Positions 24,484 to 33,591 are shown, counted from the stretch's first letter. The stretch: 64,000 bases of DNA from Streptomyces sp. NBC_00273 (GCF_036178145.1 NZ_CP108067.1:2976001-3040000); one strand, 5' to 3'. Numbers and translations: made by a program. Notes: generated by a model not told the origin, from the letters alone.

Positions 24484-25776
24484 GTGAACCCGTCGCCGAC
24501 CCGACCCCCGTCCACGGCCGCCGACGGGGTCGGCACGCCGTGGGGTGCGCTGCGGCGGCACCGCCCGTTCCTGCTGCTCTGCGGCGAGCAGGCGGCCAGT
24601 TCCGTCGGACGGCAGATCACCGCGCTGGCCCTGGCGATGCTGGCCGTGACCCGGCTGGACGCGGGCCCCTTCGGGGCGTCGGCGCTGCTGGCCCTGACCT
24701 ACCTCCCCGGCGCCGTGCTCAGCCCCCTCGCCGGTGTGCTCGCCGACCGGGCCCGGCTGCGCACCCTGACCGTCACGCTCACCTCGCTGCAGGTCGTGGT
24801 CGTCGCGTCGGTGCCGCTCGTGGAGGTGTTCGGAAGCCTTGGTCTGCCGCACCTGTACGTGGTGGCCGCCCTGTCGGGCGCGCTGACCTGGACCCTCTCG
24901 GTGGCGCTCCAGGCGGCGCTGCCCCGAGTGGTCAGCCCCGAGCAGCTCCTGACCGGCAACTCCGCCCTGACCGGCGCCCGTACGGCGGGCATGATCGGCG
25001 GCCCCGCCCTGGGCGGCGTCCTCGTCGGTCTCGTCGGGGCGTCCTCCGCCCTGCTGGCCGGCGGCGCCGCCTATGCGGTCGAGGCCGTGCTGCTGTTCGC
25101 CCTGCCCGCGTCACTGAACGGGCCGGCCGAGCCCACCGGACGCCGGGGCCCCCGGCTCGCCGCGCTCCGCGAAGGGCTAGCGGTGGTCCGGGCGGAACCG
25201 GTGCTGCGCCGGCAGGTGCTCGCGGGCGCTGGGTTCAACCTCGGCAGCGGGGCTGCGGACGCACTCTTCGTCGTGTACGCGAATCGCGAACTCGCCCTTC
25301 CTGCATGGCAGTTGGGGATGGTGTACGCCGCGTTCAGCGTGGCCACCGTAGCCGGAGTCCTGCTCGCGGGCCGCTTCGCGACATCCGTCGAGCTGTACCG
25401 GGCGACACGGATCTGCGCGGTGGTGGCGGCCCTCGCGATCTTCCTCGTTCCGGCGGCGTCGCTGGGACTCGCCTTCCCCGCGCTACTCGCCTACCAGCTG
25501 CTCTTCGGCAGCGCGGCGACCGTTTGGGCGATCTCCATGACGACCACCCAGCAACTGATCGCCCCGCACCACCTCCAGGGCCGCGTCGCCGGCTTCGCCC
25601 AGGCGGCACTCCTGACCACCGTCCCGGTCGGGGCCCTGTCCGCGGGCGCGCTGGCGGCCTGGCTGGGGAACGTCCCCGTGCTGACCGGGGCTGCGGCTGC
25701 GGCGCTCCTGGCAGCGTCCTGCTTCTGGCTGCCGCCGCACCGCACCCGCACTGCCGCACCACCGCCCGCCCCGTGA
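24484..25776 (+). CDS. MFS transporter, probable RiPP exporter
   Basis: A 430-residue MFS protein with about 10-12 hydrophobic helices, including ALTYLPGAVLSPLAGVLADRAR (loop 2-3 signature GVLADR) and a second-half repeat around VATVAGVLLAGRFA. It resembles the MFS_3/enterobactin-exporter type. GTG 24484 begins three bases after the DUF5825 stop, so the four genes from 21838 look like one operon. The simplest role is export of the matured peptide or self-resistance. Confidence 0.82.
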   Translation: MNPSPTRPPSTAADGVGTPWGALRRHRPFLLLCGEQAASSVGRQITALALAMLAVTRLDAGPFGASALLALTYLPGAVLSPLAGVLADRARLRTLTVTLTSLQVVVVASVPLVEVFGSLGLPHLYVVAALSGALTWTLSVALQAALPRVVSPEQLLTGNSALTGARTAGMIGGPALGGVLVGLVGASSALLAGGAAYAVEAVLLFALPASLNGPAEPTGRRGPRLAALREGLAVVRAEPVLRRQVLAGAGFNLGSGAADALFVVYANRELALPAWQLGMVYAAFSVATVAGVLLAGRFATSVELYRATRICAVVAALAIFLVPAASLGLAFPALLAYQLLFGSAATVWAISMTTTQQLIAPHHLQGRVAGFAQAALLTTVPVGALSAGALAAWLGNVPVLTGAAAAALLAASCFWLPPHRTRTAAPPPAP

Positions 25777-25822
25777 CTGCGGCCCCGTCGGAGTCCACAC
25801 GGCGCGGGCGGTCGCGGGCCCG

Positions 25823-26230
25823 TCAGCCCTCCGTCGGAGTCAGGCGCAGGGAGATCGAGTTGATGCAGTACCGCTGGTCCGTCGGGGTCGGGTAGCCCTC
25901 GCCCTCGAAGACGTGGCCCAGGTGCGAGCCGCACTTCGCGCAGCGGACCTCCGTGCGGACCATCCCGTGCGAGGTGTCCGCGATCAGTTCGACCGCGTCG
26001 GTGTCCTTCGGGTCGAAGAAGGACGGCCAGCCGCAGTGCGAGTCGAACTTCTCCGAGGAGCGGAAGAGCTCGGACCCGCAGCCGCGGCAGGAGTAGACGC
26101 CCTCCGTCTTGGTGTCCGTGTATTCACCGCGGAAGGCGGGCTCGGTGCCCGCCAGGCGCAGTACCTGGTACTCGGACGGGGTCAGCTCCGCCTGCCACTG
26201 CTCGTCCGTCTTGTCGACCTCGTAGGACAT
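25823..26230 (-). CDS. msrB: peptide-methionine (R)-S-oxide reductase MsrB
   Basis: A 135-residue MsrB. Zinc is bound by two CxxC pairs (C48/C51, C97/C100). The catalytic cysteine is C122 in RYCINSISL and a likely resolving cysteine is C66 in SHCGWPSFF. It reduces methionine-R-sulfoxide in proteins using thioredoxin. It is cytoplasmic, of normal length, and convergent with the MFS gene with about 45 bases between them. It lies 23 bases downstream of murC on the same strand. Confidence 0.97.
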   Translation of the reverse strand: MSYEVDKTDEQWQAELTPSEYQVLRLAGTEPAFRGEYTDTKTEGVYSCRGCGSELFRSSEKFDSHCGWPSFFDPKDTDAVELIADTSHGMVRTEVRCAKCGSHLGHVFEGEGYPTPTDQRYCINSISLRLTPTEG

Positions 26231-26253
26231 GACTCTCCCGCTCCCTCGTACCT

Positions 26254-27651
26254 TCAGCTCGACAGCCGGGCGAGGATCGCCGGACCGAGGTCCGTGACGT
26301 CGCCCGCGCCCATGGTGAGAACGAGATCACCGGGCTTCGCCATTCCCGCGATGGCGTCGGCGACGGCCGCCTTGTCGTGCTCGGCGGTGACGTCGGCGCC
26401 CGCCGCCCGGGCGGCCGCGATGATCAGCTCGCTGGTGACGCCGGGGATCGGGTCCTCGCGGGCCGGGTAGATGTCCAGGACCAGGGAGGCGTCGGCGAGG
26501 GCCAGGGACCGGCCCATCTCCTTGCCGAGCTCCTGGGTGCGGGAGAAGAGGTGCGGCTGGAAGACGACCAGGATCCGGGAGTCACCGGCGGCTCCGCGGA
26601 TGGCCTCCAGGTCGGCGGTCATCTCGGTGGGGTGGTGGGCGTAGGAGTCGATCACCTGGACGCCCGCGGCCTCGCCCTTGAGCTGGAGGCGGCGCTTGAC
26701 GCCGGTGTACTTGCCGAGCGCGCTCGCCAGGTTGTGCGCCGGGATGCCGAGCGCCACGCCCGCGGCGAGGGCCGCGACGGCGTTGTGCGCGTAGTGGCGG
26801 CCGGGGACCGAGACGGTGAAGGTGAGCATCCGGCCGTCCAGGACCACGGTGACCTCGCTGGTCAGGCCGCGCGGGGTGATCTTGGTGATGCGGACGTCGG
26901 CGCCCTCCTCCTCGCCGTACGTGACGACGGTGAGGCCCTCCTTGCCGGCGACCCGGCGGGCGATCTCGGCAGCGCCCTCCTGACCGTGGGCGACGACGAG
27001 GGTGCCGCCGGGCACGACCTTGCCGACGAAGGTCTCGAAGGACTCGTAGATCTCGTCGATGGAGGCGTAGTTCGCGTGGTGGTCGAGTTCCGCGTTGAGG
27101 ATGATCGCGACCTGCGGGGTGTACTTGTGGAAGGTGCGGTCGCTCTCGTCCGCCTCGGCGACGAAGATGTCGCCCTCGCCGTGGTGGGCGTTGGAGCCGG
27201 GGGCGTCCAGGTCGCCGCCGATGGCGTAGGAGGGGTCCAGGCCCAGGGCCGAGAGGGACACCGCCAGCATCGAGGTGGTGGTGGTCTTGCCGTGCGTGCC
27301 GGCGACGGCGATCGGCCGCAGCCCGTCCATCAGGGCCGCCAGCGCGTCGGAGCGGTGCACGACGGGGATGCCGAGCTCGGCGGCCCGGGCCAGCTCGGGG
27401 TTGTCGGCGCGGATCGCGCTGGAGACGACCACGCAGGTGGAGTCGGCGGCGAGGTTCCCGGCCGCGTGTCCACCGTGGACCGTGGCGCCGTGGGCGCGCA
27501 GCGCCTCGGCGGTCTCGGAGTCGCCCCGACTGTCGCTGCCGGCCACCTGCGCTCCGCGCTGGGCCAGGATCTTCGCGATGCCGGACATGCCGGCGCCGCC
27601 GATGCCGATGAAGTGGGGCCGTTCCATGGCGGTCGGCAGGCCGGGCTTCAT
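26254..27651 (-). CDS. murC: UDP-N-acetylmuramate--L-alanine ligase MurC
   Basis: A 465-residue Mur ligase of normal size. It has HFIGIGGAGMSGIA for UDP binding, the ATP loop AVAGTHGKTTTTSM, EADESD, and LNAELDHHANY. It joins L-alanine to UDP-MurNAc, the first peptide step of peptidoglycan synthesis, in the cytoplasm. It is unusual in lying outside the dcw cluster, which is common in Streptomyces. ATG 27651 gives MKPGLPTAMERPHF; the internal ATG at codon 9 is an alternative start. Confidence 0.96.
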   Translation of the reverse strand: MKPGLPTAMERPHFIGIGGAGMSGIAKILAQRGAQVAGSDSRGDSETAEALRAHGATVHGGHAAGNLAADSTCVVVSSAIRADNPELARAAELGIPVVHRSDALAALMDGLRPIAVAGTHGKTTTTSMLAVSLSALGLDPSYAIGGDLDAPGSNAHHGEGDIFVAEADESDRTFHKYTPQVAIILNAELDHHANYASIDEIYESFETFVGKVVPGGTLVVAHGQEGAAEIARRVAGKEGLTVVTYGEEEGADVRITKITPRGLTSEVTVVLDGRMLTFTVSVPGRHYAHNAVAALAAGVALGIPAHNLASALGKYTGVKRRLQLKGEAAGVQVIDSYAHHPTEMTADLEAIRGAAGDSRILVVFQPHLFSRTQELGKEMGRSLALADASLVLDIYPAREDPIPGVTSELIIAAARAAGADVTAEHDKAAVADAIAGMAKPGDLVLTMGAGDVTDLGPAILARLSS

Positions 27652-27712
27652 TCAGGTCGCTCCAGGGTCGTGTGTCTTGCGGGTGCGCGTGAGGCTCTGA
27701 CTGGCCCCAAGC

Positions 27713-28180
27713 CTATTCGTTGTGGGCGAAGAGCTTGAGCACGGGAACGCCGACCTTGTGGCGGGCGCGCGAGGCCCAGTCCCGGTGGAAGAACTCCTCC
27801 ACGAAGTGCGGGGCGGTCAGGACGATCACCTCGTCGGCGTGGTGCTCGTCCACGATGGTCTTCAGCTTGTCGAGCGGGTGGTCCTCGACGATCTGCCCGA
27901 CGGCGTTGGCGCCCTTGGCGCGCAGCGCGTTCAGGGAGTGCGCGAGGGCGTGCGCGGCAGGGCCCAGGGCGTCCTCGCCCTCGGGTTCGTCGCCCTCACG
28001 GATGGCCTCGGGGAGCTCACCGAGCGCTACGTCGTCGATGGCGCGCAGCAGTCGGTCCTGGTCGCCCCGGGGTTGCATGAGGACGATGAAGGAGACCGCG
28101 TCGTCCCCGTGCAGGTTGGTGACGAAGTCCACGTCCACCGCGGTCAGCGGCTGCTCGATCATCAATACGCTCGTGAACAC
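27713..28180 (-). CDS. conserved hypothetical protein, Rossmann/USP-like
   Basis: A 155-residue cytoplasmic protein with alternating strands and helices (FVTNLHGDDAVSFIVLMQP, DEVIVLTAPHFVEEFF, KVGVPVLKLF), compatible with a universal-stress-protein-like or nucleotide-binding fold. Streptomyces homologues are often labelled indole-3-glycerol phosphate synthase without support; the sequence shows no TIM-barrel motif. Start GTG 28180 is chosen because AAGGAG lies nine bases upstream; an in-frame ATG at 28198 would contain that ribosome site in its own coding sequence. Function unknown. Confidence 0.75.
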   Translation of the reverse strand: MFTSVLMIEQPLTAVDVDFVTNLHGDDAVSFIVLMQPRGDQDRLLRAIDDVALGELPEAIREGDEPEGEDALGPAAHALAHSLNALRAKGANAVGQIVEDHPLDKLKTIVDEHHADEVIVLTAPHFVEEFFHRDWASRARHKVGVPVLKLFAHNE

Positions 28181-28328
28181 GGACGCCCTCTCCTTCATGG
28201 GCCGAGGCCGGCCGGCCGACCCCTGCGGAAACCATCCTGCCCCGCTGTCGCACGGGGCCCTGCGCAGACATACCTGCCCAGTTATGTGCCCAGCGGAAGC
28301 AAAGCGGAACGACAAATTCCGCGCCTTG

Positions 28329-29111
28329 TCAGATCCGACGGTAGCTCGTGAACAGGAACCCGGCCTCTTCCAGTACGCAGGCGGGCGCGAGCCGGTGCGG
28401 AACCGTGACGGAGGGGCCGCCGGCGATCCGCTGGGCGCCTCCCGCCACGAGCATCGGGGAGATCGTCAGGCACAGCTCGTCCAGGGCGTCGGCGGCCACG
28501 AACTGGCCCAGGAGCCGGGGCCCGCCCTCGGTGAGCTGGCGGCGCAGTCCCCGCCCCGCGAGTTCCCGTACCGCCCGGGCGGCGTCCACGCCCGCACCGT
28601 CTCCGGCCACCACGACCTCGGCTCCGGCCCGCACGGCCTCGGCCACCCGGGCGGCGGGCGCGGCGGCTCCGGTGACCACCAGGGTCGGCACCAGCGGGGA
28701 GGTGAACAGGGGCAGCGAGAAGTCCAGGTCCATGCTGGCGGTGACCACGGCGATGGCGGGGGCCGGGCCCTGTCCGGAGGCGGCGCGGCGGGCGGCGAAG
28801 GCCTCCCGGGCGCGGGCCGGGCGGTAACCCTCCTGGCGAACCGTTTCCGCGCCGACGACCACCACATCGGCCAGCGCCCGCAGGGTGCCGAAGATCCGCA
28901 TGTCGCTCTCGCTGGAGATGGGCTGCGAGCGACCCTCGTGCTGGGCGCCCCCGTCCAGGGTGGAGACCATGTTGGCCCGGAGCCAGTGGCCGTCCGCCTT
29001 CAGCGCGGGGTACGCGTAGGCCTCCGCCAGCTCGTCGAGCGACCACTCCCGGTCGGCCCGGTCCTGGGGCGAGGCTGATGTCTGATCGGTCACAGGGAAC
29101 AGGCGTCGCAT
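28329..29111 (-). CDS. RibD C-terminal-domain reductase
   Basis: A 260-residue protein made of one RibD-C / dihydrofolate-reductase-like domain: RANMVSTLDGGAQHEGRSQPIS, VVVVGAETVRQEGY, LTEGGPRLLGQF. The deaminase half of RibD is absent, so it is a stand-alone pyrimidine reductase type, possibly acting in riboflavin-like or F420-related metabolism. It is divergent from zapE; only 36 bases separate the two starts, so the promoters must overlap. Confidence 0.85.
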   Translation of the reverse strand: MRRLFPVTDQTSASPQDRADREWSLDELAEAYAYPALKADGHWLRANMVSTLDGGAQHEGRSQPISSESDMRIFGTLRALADVVVVGAETVRQEGYRPARAREAFAARRAASGQGPAPAIAVVTASMDLDFSLPLFTSPLVPTLVVTGAAAPAARVAEAVRAGAEVVVAGDGAGVDAARAVRELAGRGLRRQLTEGGPRLLGQFVAADALDELCLTISPMLVAGGAQRIAGGPSVTVPHRLAPACVLEEAGFLFTSYRRI

Positions 29112-29147
29112 CGGTGCAGTGTGCCACGCCCCGTAGAGTTAAGAGCT

Positions 29148-30251
29148 GTGTCAACATCTCTCTCCACCTCCGGTTACACCTCCGGGCGGCCCCCCATAGC
29201 CGACGCGGGGCCCCAGGCCCTCTGCGCGCGCGAGCCGCGGGTGCCCGCCGAACGGCTGGTGGCCGAGATGGTGCCGCCGCCGCGGTTCGACTCGGTGCGC
29301 TTCGACACGTACGACCCGGACCCGACCCAGCCCAGCCAGTCCGAGGCCGTCACCGTGCTGAGCGGCTTCGCCGCCGGCCTGGGCGGCGCGCACGCCAGCG
29401 GCGCCGGCAAGAAGCGCTGGTTCGCCAAGAAGCCGGCCGTCCCCGCCGCCCCGCGCGGGGTCTACCTCGACGGCGGCTACGGCGTCGGCAAGACCCACCT
29501 GCTGGCCTCCCTGTGGCACGCCACCCCGGCCGAGCCCGCACTCAAGGCCTTCGGCACCTTCGTGGAGCTGACCAACCTGGTCGGCGCGCTCGGCTTCCAG
29601 CAGACCGTGCAGACCCTCGGCGGACACCGGCTGCTGTGCATCGACGAGTTCGAGCTGGACGACCCGGGCGACACCGTCCTGGTGTCCTCGCTGCTCAGCC
29701 GCCTGGTCGAGCAGGGTGTGGCGCTGGCCGCCACCTCCAACACGCTGCCGGGCAAGCTCGGCGAGGGCCGCTTCGCCGCCGCCGACTTCCTGCGCGAGAT
29801 CCAGGGGCTGTCGGCGCACTTCCGGCCGCTGCGGATCGACGGCCAGGACTACCGCCACCGCGGTCTGCCGGAGGCTCCGGCTCCGTTCTCGGACGAGCAG
29901 GTCACCAAGGCCGCGTACGCGACCGAGGGCGCGAGCCTGGACGACTTCCCCGGCCTGCTCGAACACCTGGCCAGGGTGCACCCCAGCCGCTACGGCGCGC
30001 TGACCGACGGCCTCACGGCGGTCTGCCTGACCGACGTCGGCCCGGTGCCGGACCAGTCGACGGCGCTGCGCCTGGTGGTACTGGCCGACCGGCTGTACGA
30101 CCGCGAGATCCCGGTGCTGGCCTCCGGAGTCCCCTTCGACCGGCTGTTCAGTGAGGACATGCTGAACGGCGGCTATCGGAAGAAGTACTTCCGCGCCATA
30201 TCGCGGCTCACCGCGCTGGCGCGCGACGCGAAGCCGCTGGTCTCCCAGTAG
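29148..30251 (+). CDS. zapE: AFG1-like ATPase ZapE
   Basis: A 367-residue P-loop ATPase of the AFG1/ZapE family: Walker A GGYGVGKTHLL at about 109-119, Walker B RLLCIDEFELDD at 161-172, sensor AATSNTLP, and the terminal SRLTALARD. Enterobacterial ZapE acts on the FtsZ ring; in actinobacteria the role is untested. Start GTG 29148 is likely leaderless: TAGAGT at 29134-29139 is a good -10 placed nine bases before GTG, and there is no ribosome site. Confidence 0.9.
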   Translation: MSTSLSTSGYTSGRPPIADAGPQALCAREPRVPAERLVAEMVPPPRFDSVRFDTYDPDPTQPSQSEAVTVLSGFAAGLGGAHASGAGKKRWFAKKPAVPAAPRGVYLDGGYGVGKTHLLASLWHATPAEPALKAFGTFVELTNLVGALGFQQTVQTLGGHRLLCIDEFELDDPGDTVLVSSLLSRLVEQGVALAATSNTLPGKLGEGRFAAADFLREIQGLSAHFRPLRIDGQDYRHRGLPEAPAPFSDEQVTKAAYATEGASLDDFPGLLEHLARVHPSRYGALTDGLTAVCLTDVGPVPDQSTALRLVVLADRLYDREIPVLASGVPFDRLFSEDMLNGGYRKKYFRAISRLTALARDAKPLVSQ

Positions 30252-30313
30252 GTTTGGGGACGCCGGGTCCCTTCGGGAGCCCGGCCGTTTCCCACATCTT
30301 CGAAGGGATCACC

Positions 30314-30739
30314 ATGGCCACCACGCGTACCGCGCACACCGTCTGGGAAGGCAACCTGCTCAAGGGTGCCGGCACGGTCAGCCTCGACTCCTCGGGCCGG
30401 GGCTCGTTCGAGGTCTCCTGGCCCTCGCGCGCCGAGGCCGCGAACGGCAAGACCAGCCCGGAAGAGCTGATCGCCGCCGCGCACTCCAGCTGCTACTCCA
30501 TGGCCCTCTCGCACGGCCTGGACGGCGCCGGCACCCCGCCCACCCGCCTGGAGACCAAGGCGGATGTGACCTTCCAGCCGGGCGAGGGCATCACGGGCAT
30601 CCACCTGACGGTCCGCGCGGAGGTCCCCGGCCTGGACGCGGAGGGCTTCGCCGCCGCGGCCGAGGACGCCAAGAAGAACTGCCCGGTCAGCCAGGCCCTG
30701 ACCGGTACGACGATCACCCTGAGCGCGGAGCTCCTCTGA
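30314..30739 (+). CDS. OsmC/Ohr-family peroxiredoxin
   Basis: A 141-residue OsmC-fold protein with both redox cysteines, C60 in AAHSSCYSMALSH and C123 in KKNCPVSQAL. It reduces organic hydroperoxides using small thiols. ATG 30314 follows GAAGGGATC. It lies 62 bases after zapE and ends at a strong terminator hairpin shared with the convergent amidohydrolase gene. The cysteine contexts favour the OsmC branch over Ohr. Confidence 0.93.
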   Translation: MATTRTAHTVWEGNLLKGAGTVSLDSSGRGSFEVSWPSRAEAANGKTSPEELIAAAHSSCYSMALSHGLDGAGTPPTRLETKADVTFQPGEGITGIHLTVRAEVPGLDAEGFAAAAEDAKKNCPVSQALTGTTITLSAELL

Positions 30740-30756
30740 TCGCTGCCGCTCCGGCG

Positions 30757-30789
30757 GGGGTGCGGGCCGCACATCGCGGCCCGCACCCC
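30757..30789. terminator. bidirectional intrinsic terminator hairpin
   Basis: A perfect 14-bp inverted repeat, GGGGTGCGGGCCGC / GCGGCCCGCACCCC, with loop ACATC, lies between the convergent osmC and amidohydrolase stop codons. There is no long U-run on either side, as usual in Streptomyces. Confidence 0.85.
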
Positions 30790-30790
30790 G

Positions 30791-32002
30791 TCAGGCGGTC
30801 GCCAACTGCGGGATCAGGCGCATCGCGTTGTCGTGGTAGATCCCCCGCAGCTGCTCCGGGGTGAAGGCCGGGTCGGCTTCGAGGGCGGGGAGCGCCAGGT
30901 CCGTGACCGTGTCGGCGGGGGCGGCGGGCCAGTCGGTGCCGAAGAGGACGTGGTCGGCCGGCACGTGCTCCAGCAGGGTCGCGGCGGGCGCCATGGGGCC
31001 GGCCGTGTCGTAGTAGAAGCGGCTCAGGTGGTCACGGACCGCGGCGGGTTCGACGGGCGGTTCGCAGAACCGTCCGAGGGCCTGCAAGCGCGTCGCGATG
31101 TACGGCAGGAAGCCTCCGGCGTGCGGCAGGACCACGGAGATGTCCGGGAACCGGTCCAGCGTCCTGCGGCTGATCATGTTCACGGCGGCCCGCGTGGTGT
31201 CCAGCAGGAAGTCGCACATGAAGTTCGGGATCCCCGGAACCGTCGACCCACCGGGCGGACCGGACGCACCGGGCCGGCCGGCACCACCGGGCGGACCCGG
31301 CGGACCGGAGGCAACGGGCGGACCGAGCGGACCGGAGGCAACGGGCGGACCGGAGGCACCGGGCGGACCGGGCGGGCCGTCCGGGAGGTTGTGCGGGTGG
31401 GTGTCCACCACGGCGGAGAACTCGTTCAACTCGTGGAACAGCCGGTCGTAGGCGGGATCACCGAGGTAGACGCCCCCGTAGTTGGCCGTCACGTTCACCC
31501 CGACGGCCCCGAGCTGCCCGAGCCCGCGGCGCACGGCCCAGGACGAGGCCTCCGGGTCGTCCAGGAACAGCGGCACGTAGTACGAGAACCGTCCCGGATG
31601 CGACTGCGCCACCTCCATCATCGACTGCAGCGTGATGTTGATGGCCTCGCGCAGCTGCGCCGACGACCGGTAGCGCGCCGGCAGCATCGGCTTGAGGACG
31701 GCGGTCGTGATGCCCACGTCGTCCATGAAGCGGATCGCCGCGTCGGTGCCCAACCGGGCCCACGGGGGCAGCCGTTCCGGATTGATCAGTCCGTGGTGGG
31801 CGGCCCAGTCGCGCCACTGCGGCGCACAGAAGTGCTGATGCATGTCGATCTTCGAATGGGCCGTGCGCCCCGCGCCCGTGCCCGACGCGGAGGAACCCCG
31901 CGCGACCCGGATGACCGCGCTGGTGCCCACCGCGGCGATCCGCAGTTCGTCCGCCGGCGTCCCCAGGAGGCGCAGCGCGGAGGTACTCACGGAATCCGTC
32001 AT
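30791..32002 (-). CDS. amidohydrolase (ACMSD-like) with collagen-like insertion
   Basis: A 403-residue amidohydrolase-2 family TIM barrel. Metal ligands are seen in KIDMHQHF (H55/H57), VDTHPHNL (~202), LPHAGGF and the Asp of FGTDWP. The family decarboxylates or hydrolyses aromatic-type acids. Residues ~209-253 interrupt the barrel with a Gly-Pro-rich run of GPP, GAS and GPL triplets resembling collagen. The first ~48 residues are not part of the fold, so the true start could be the GTG four codons later or a more internal codon. The P450 gene lies 27 bases upstream on the same strand and is probably in the same operon. Confidence 0.83.
   Translation of the reverse strand: MTDSVSTSALRLLGTPADELRIAAVGTSAVIRVARGSSASGTGAGRTAHSKIDMHQHFCAPQWRDWAAHHGLINPERLPPWARLGTDAAIRFMDDVGITTAVLKPMLPARYRSSAQLREAINITLQSMMEVAQSHPGRFSYYVPLFLDDPEASSWAVRRGLGQLGAVGVNVTANYGGVYLGDPAYDRLFHELNEFSAVVDTHPHNLPDGPPGPPGASGPPVASGPLGPPVASGPPGPPGGAGRPGASGPPGGSTVPGIPNFMCDFLLDTTRAAVNMISRRTLDRFPDISVVLPHAGGFLPYIATRLQALGRFCEPPVEPAAVRDHLSRFYYDTAGPMAPAATLLEHVPADHVLFGTDWPAAPADTVTDLALPALEADPAFTPEQLRGIYHDNAMRLIPQLATA
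31244..31378 (-). repeat. collagen-like Gly-X-Y repeat inside the amidohydrolase
   Basis: About 45 codons are nearly all Gly, Pro, Ala and Ser in irregular triplets. The DNA contains tandem 27-bp units (31300-31326 and 31327-31353, sharing ACCGGAGGCAACGGGCGGAC) that encode GPPVASGPL and GPPVASGPP. The repeat keeps frame in multiples of three. Confidence 0.85.
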
Positions 32003-32029
32003 GCCGATCCACCGCCCATCGGGTCTGGG

Positions 32030-33343
32030 TTACCTGCCGGAGGCCACGGAGGCCAGGGACGCCTCGCCCGGGTCAGCGCCGGGGCGGCGCGGCTCCAGGA
32101 CGAGCCGGAGGTGTTCGAGGCCCCGGAACGCCGGCACCGGACCCTTGAGCCACGCCCGCCCGGTCTCCTGCGCGTCCGCGAACTCCATGTCCGGGAACTC
32201 CCGCAGGAGGGTGGCGAGCGCGATCTCGAGTTCGAGCCGCGCCAGCGGCGCCCCCAGGCAGTAGTGCGTCCCGTGCCCGAACCCCAGGTGCGTGCCCTGG
32301 AGCCCCTCGCGCGTCACGTCCAGCTCGTCGGGGAGGTCGAACTTCTCGGGGTCCCGGTTGGCCGAGGAGATCGCGATCTGTACGAGGGAGCCCTCGGGGA
32401 TCCGCGTGCCCCGGATCTCGGCGTCCCGCGCCGCGTACCGGAAGGTCGACGTCTCCACCGATCCCTCGAAGCGCAGCATCTCCTCGACCGCGCGCGGGAT
32501 GAGCGCGGGGTCCCGGCGCAGCAGCGCCGCCTGATCGGGGCGGTGCAGCAGGTTGAAGACGGAATTGCCGATCTGGTAGGCGGTGGTCTTGTGACCGGCG
32601 AAGAACAGGACCCACAGCGACGCGACCAGTTCGGGGTCCTCCAGCCGTTCCTCCGCCTGGAGGAGGTCGCTGAGGAAGGAATCCGTCGGGTGCGCGCGCG
32701 TGTCCGAGATGAGCCGCTCCAGCCGGTGCTGCAGGCGCTCCTCGGCCGCCTTCAGCTCCGCCCTCCTGCTGGGGTCGAACCGGGAGCGGGTCACCACCGC
32801 GAACTGCTCCAGGATCTCCGGGCGGTCCTCCTGCGGGATGCCCATCAGTTCGCACAGGACCGCGACGGGCAGCGGGAACGCGAACGAGGCCATGAGGTCG
32901 ACCGTGCCCGCCTCGCGGCATTCGCTGAGGATGTCCTCGGCGATCTCGGTGATCCTCGGGCGCATCTGCTCCACCCGCCGGGGGGTGAAGGCGCTCCGCA
33001 GGACGCGGCGCAGCCGCGTGTGCCGGGGCGGGTCCGAGAAGAGCACGTTGTCGTCGAGCGCGTCGAAGAAGCTGCCGTACACGGCGTGGTACGTGTCGAT
33101 GGCGCCGTGCATGTTCTTGCTGAACCGGGGGTCCGACAGCGCGTCGCGGGCGTCGTCGTAACGGGTGATGAGGTACGTCTCGATCCCGTGGGGAGGGGTC
33201 AGCCGGCACACCGGGTCCTGCTCGCGCAGGGCGGCGTACATCGGATGGGGACACTGCCGGTACTCCGGCGCGCCCCGGGACACGGCCGACACGATCTCGT
33301 GCAGCTCTCCGCCGCCGTCCGGTGCCGCATCCTGCTGCGCCAT
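32030..33343 (-). CDS. cytochrome P450
   Basis: A 437-residue bacterial class I P450: haem loop LGFGHGTHYCLGAPLAR, I-helix LFFAGHKTT, ExxR in EEMLRF, and the meander with ANRDPEKF. It resembles CYP107/CYP105-type enzymes that hydroxylate natural products or xenobiotics. ATG 33343 is preferred over the longer frame because GGAGGG lies nine bases upstream. No ferredoxin gene is adjacent. The substrate is unknown; the amidohydrolase downstream may act in the same route. Confidence 0.92.
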   Translation of the reverse strand: MAQQDAAPDGGGELHEIVSAVSRGAPEYRQCPHPMYAALREQDPVCRLTPPHGIETYLITRYDDARDALSDPRFSKNMHGAIDTYHAVYGSFFDALDDNVLFSDPPRHTRLRRVLRSAFTPRRVEQMRPRITEIAEDILSECREAGTVDLMASFAFPLPVAVLCELMGIPQEDRPEILEQFAVVTRSRFDPSRRAELKAAEERLQHRLERLISDTRAHPTDSFLSDLLQAEERLEDPELVASLWVLFFAGHKTTAYQIGNSVFNLLHRPDQAALLRRDPALIPRAVEEMLRFEGSVETSTFRYAARDAEIRGTRIPEGSLVQIAISSANRDPEKFDLPDELDVTREGLQGTHLGFGHGTHYCLGAPLARLELEIALATLLREFPDMEFADAQETGRAWLKGPVPAFRGLEHLRLVLEPRRPGADPGEASLASVASGR

Positions 33344-33591
33344 GGCCCGTACCCTCCGTCGCACTCGTCTGCTGGGGACAACACCGGTTCCCCGCGCGGA
33401 TGCGTCGCGAAACGGCGCCCTTCCCGTTCGAGTGAGCCGACGGCGCCGGGTGCCGGGGCGGGCCCGGGTGCGGGTCCGACCGACCGTCAGCCGATCGGCG
33501 GTCGCCCGTCCGGGCCGAGTGTGTGGCGGGCCCTGCGGCCCGGGGAAGGGCTGCTGGTGCCCCCAGCCAGCCCGTCACAAGGAGCCCGCGC

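Noticed and set aside
27713-28180. Indole-3-glycerol phosphate synthase label
   Set aside because: The protein is too short and lacks the TIM-barrel and catalytic Lys/Glu motifs of TrpC.
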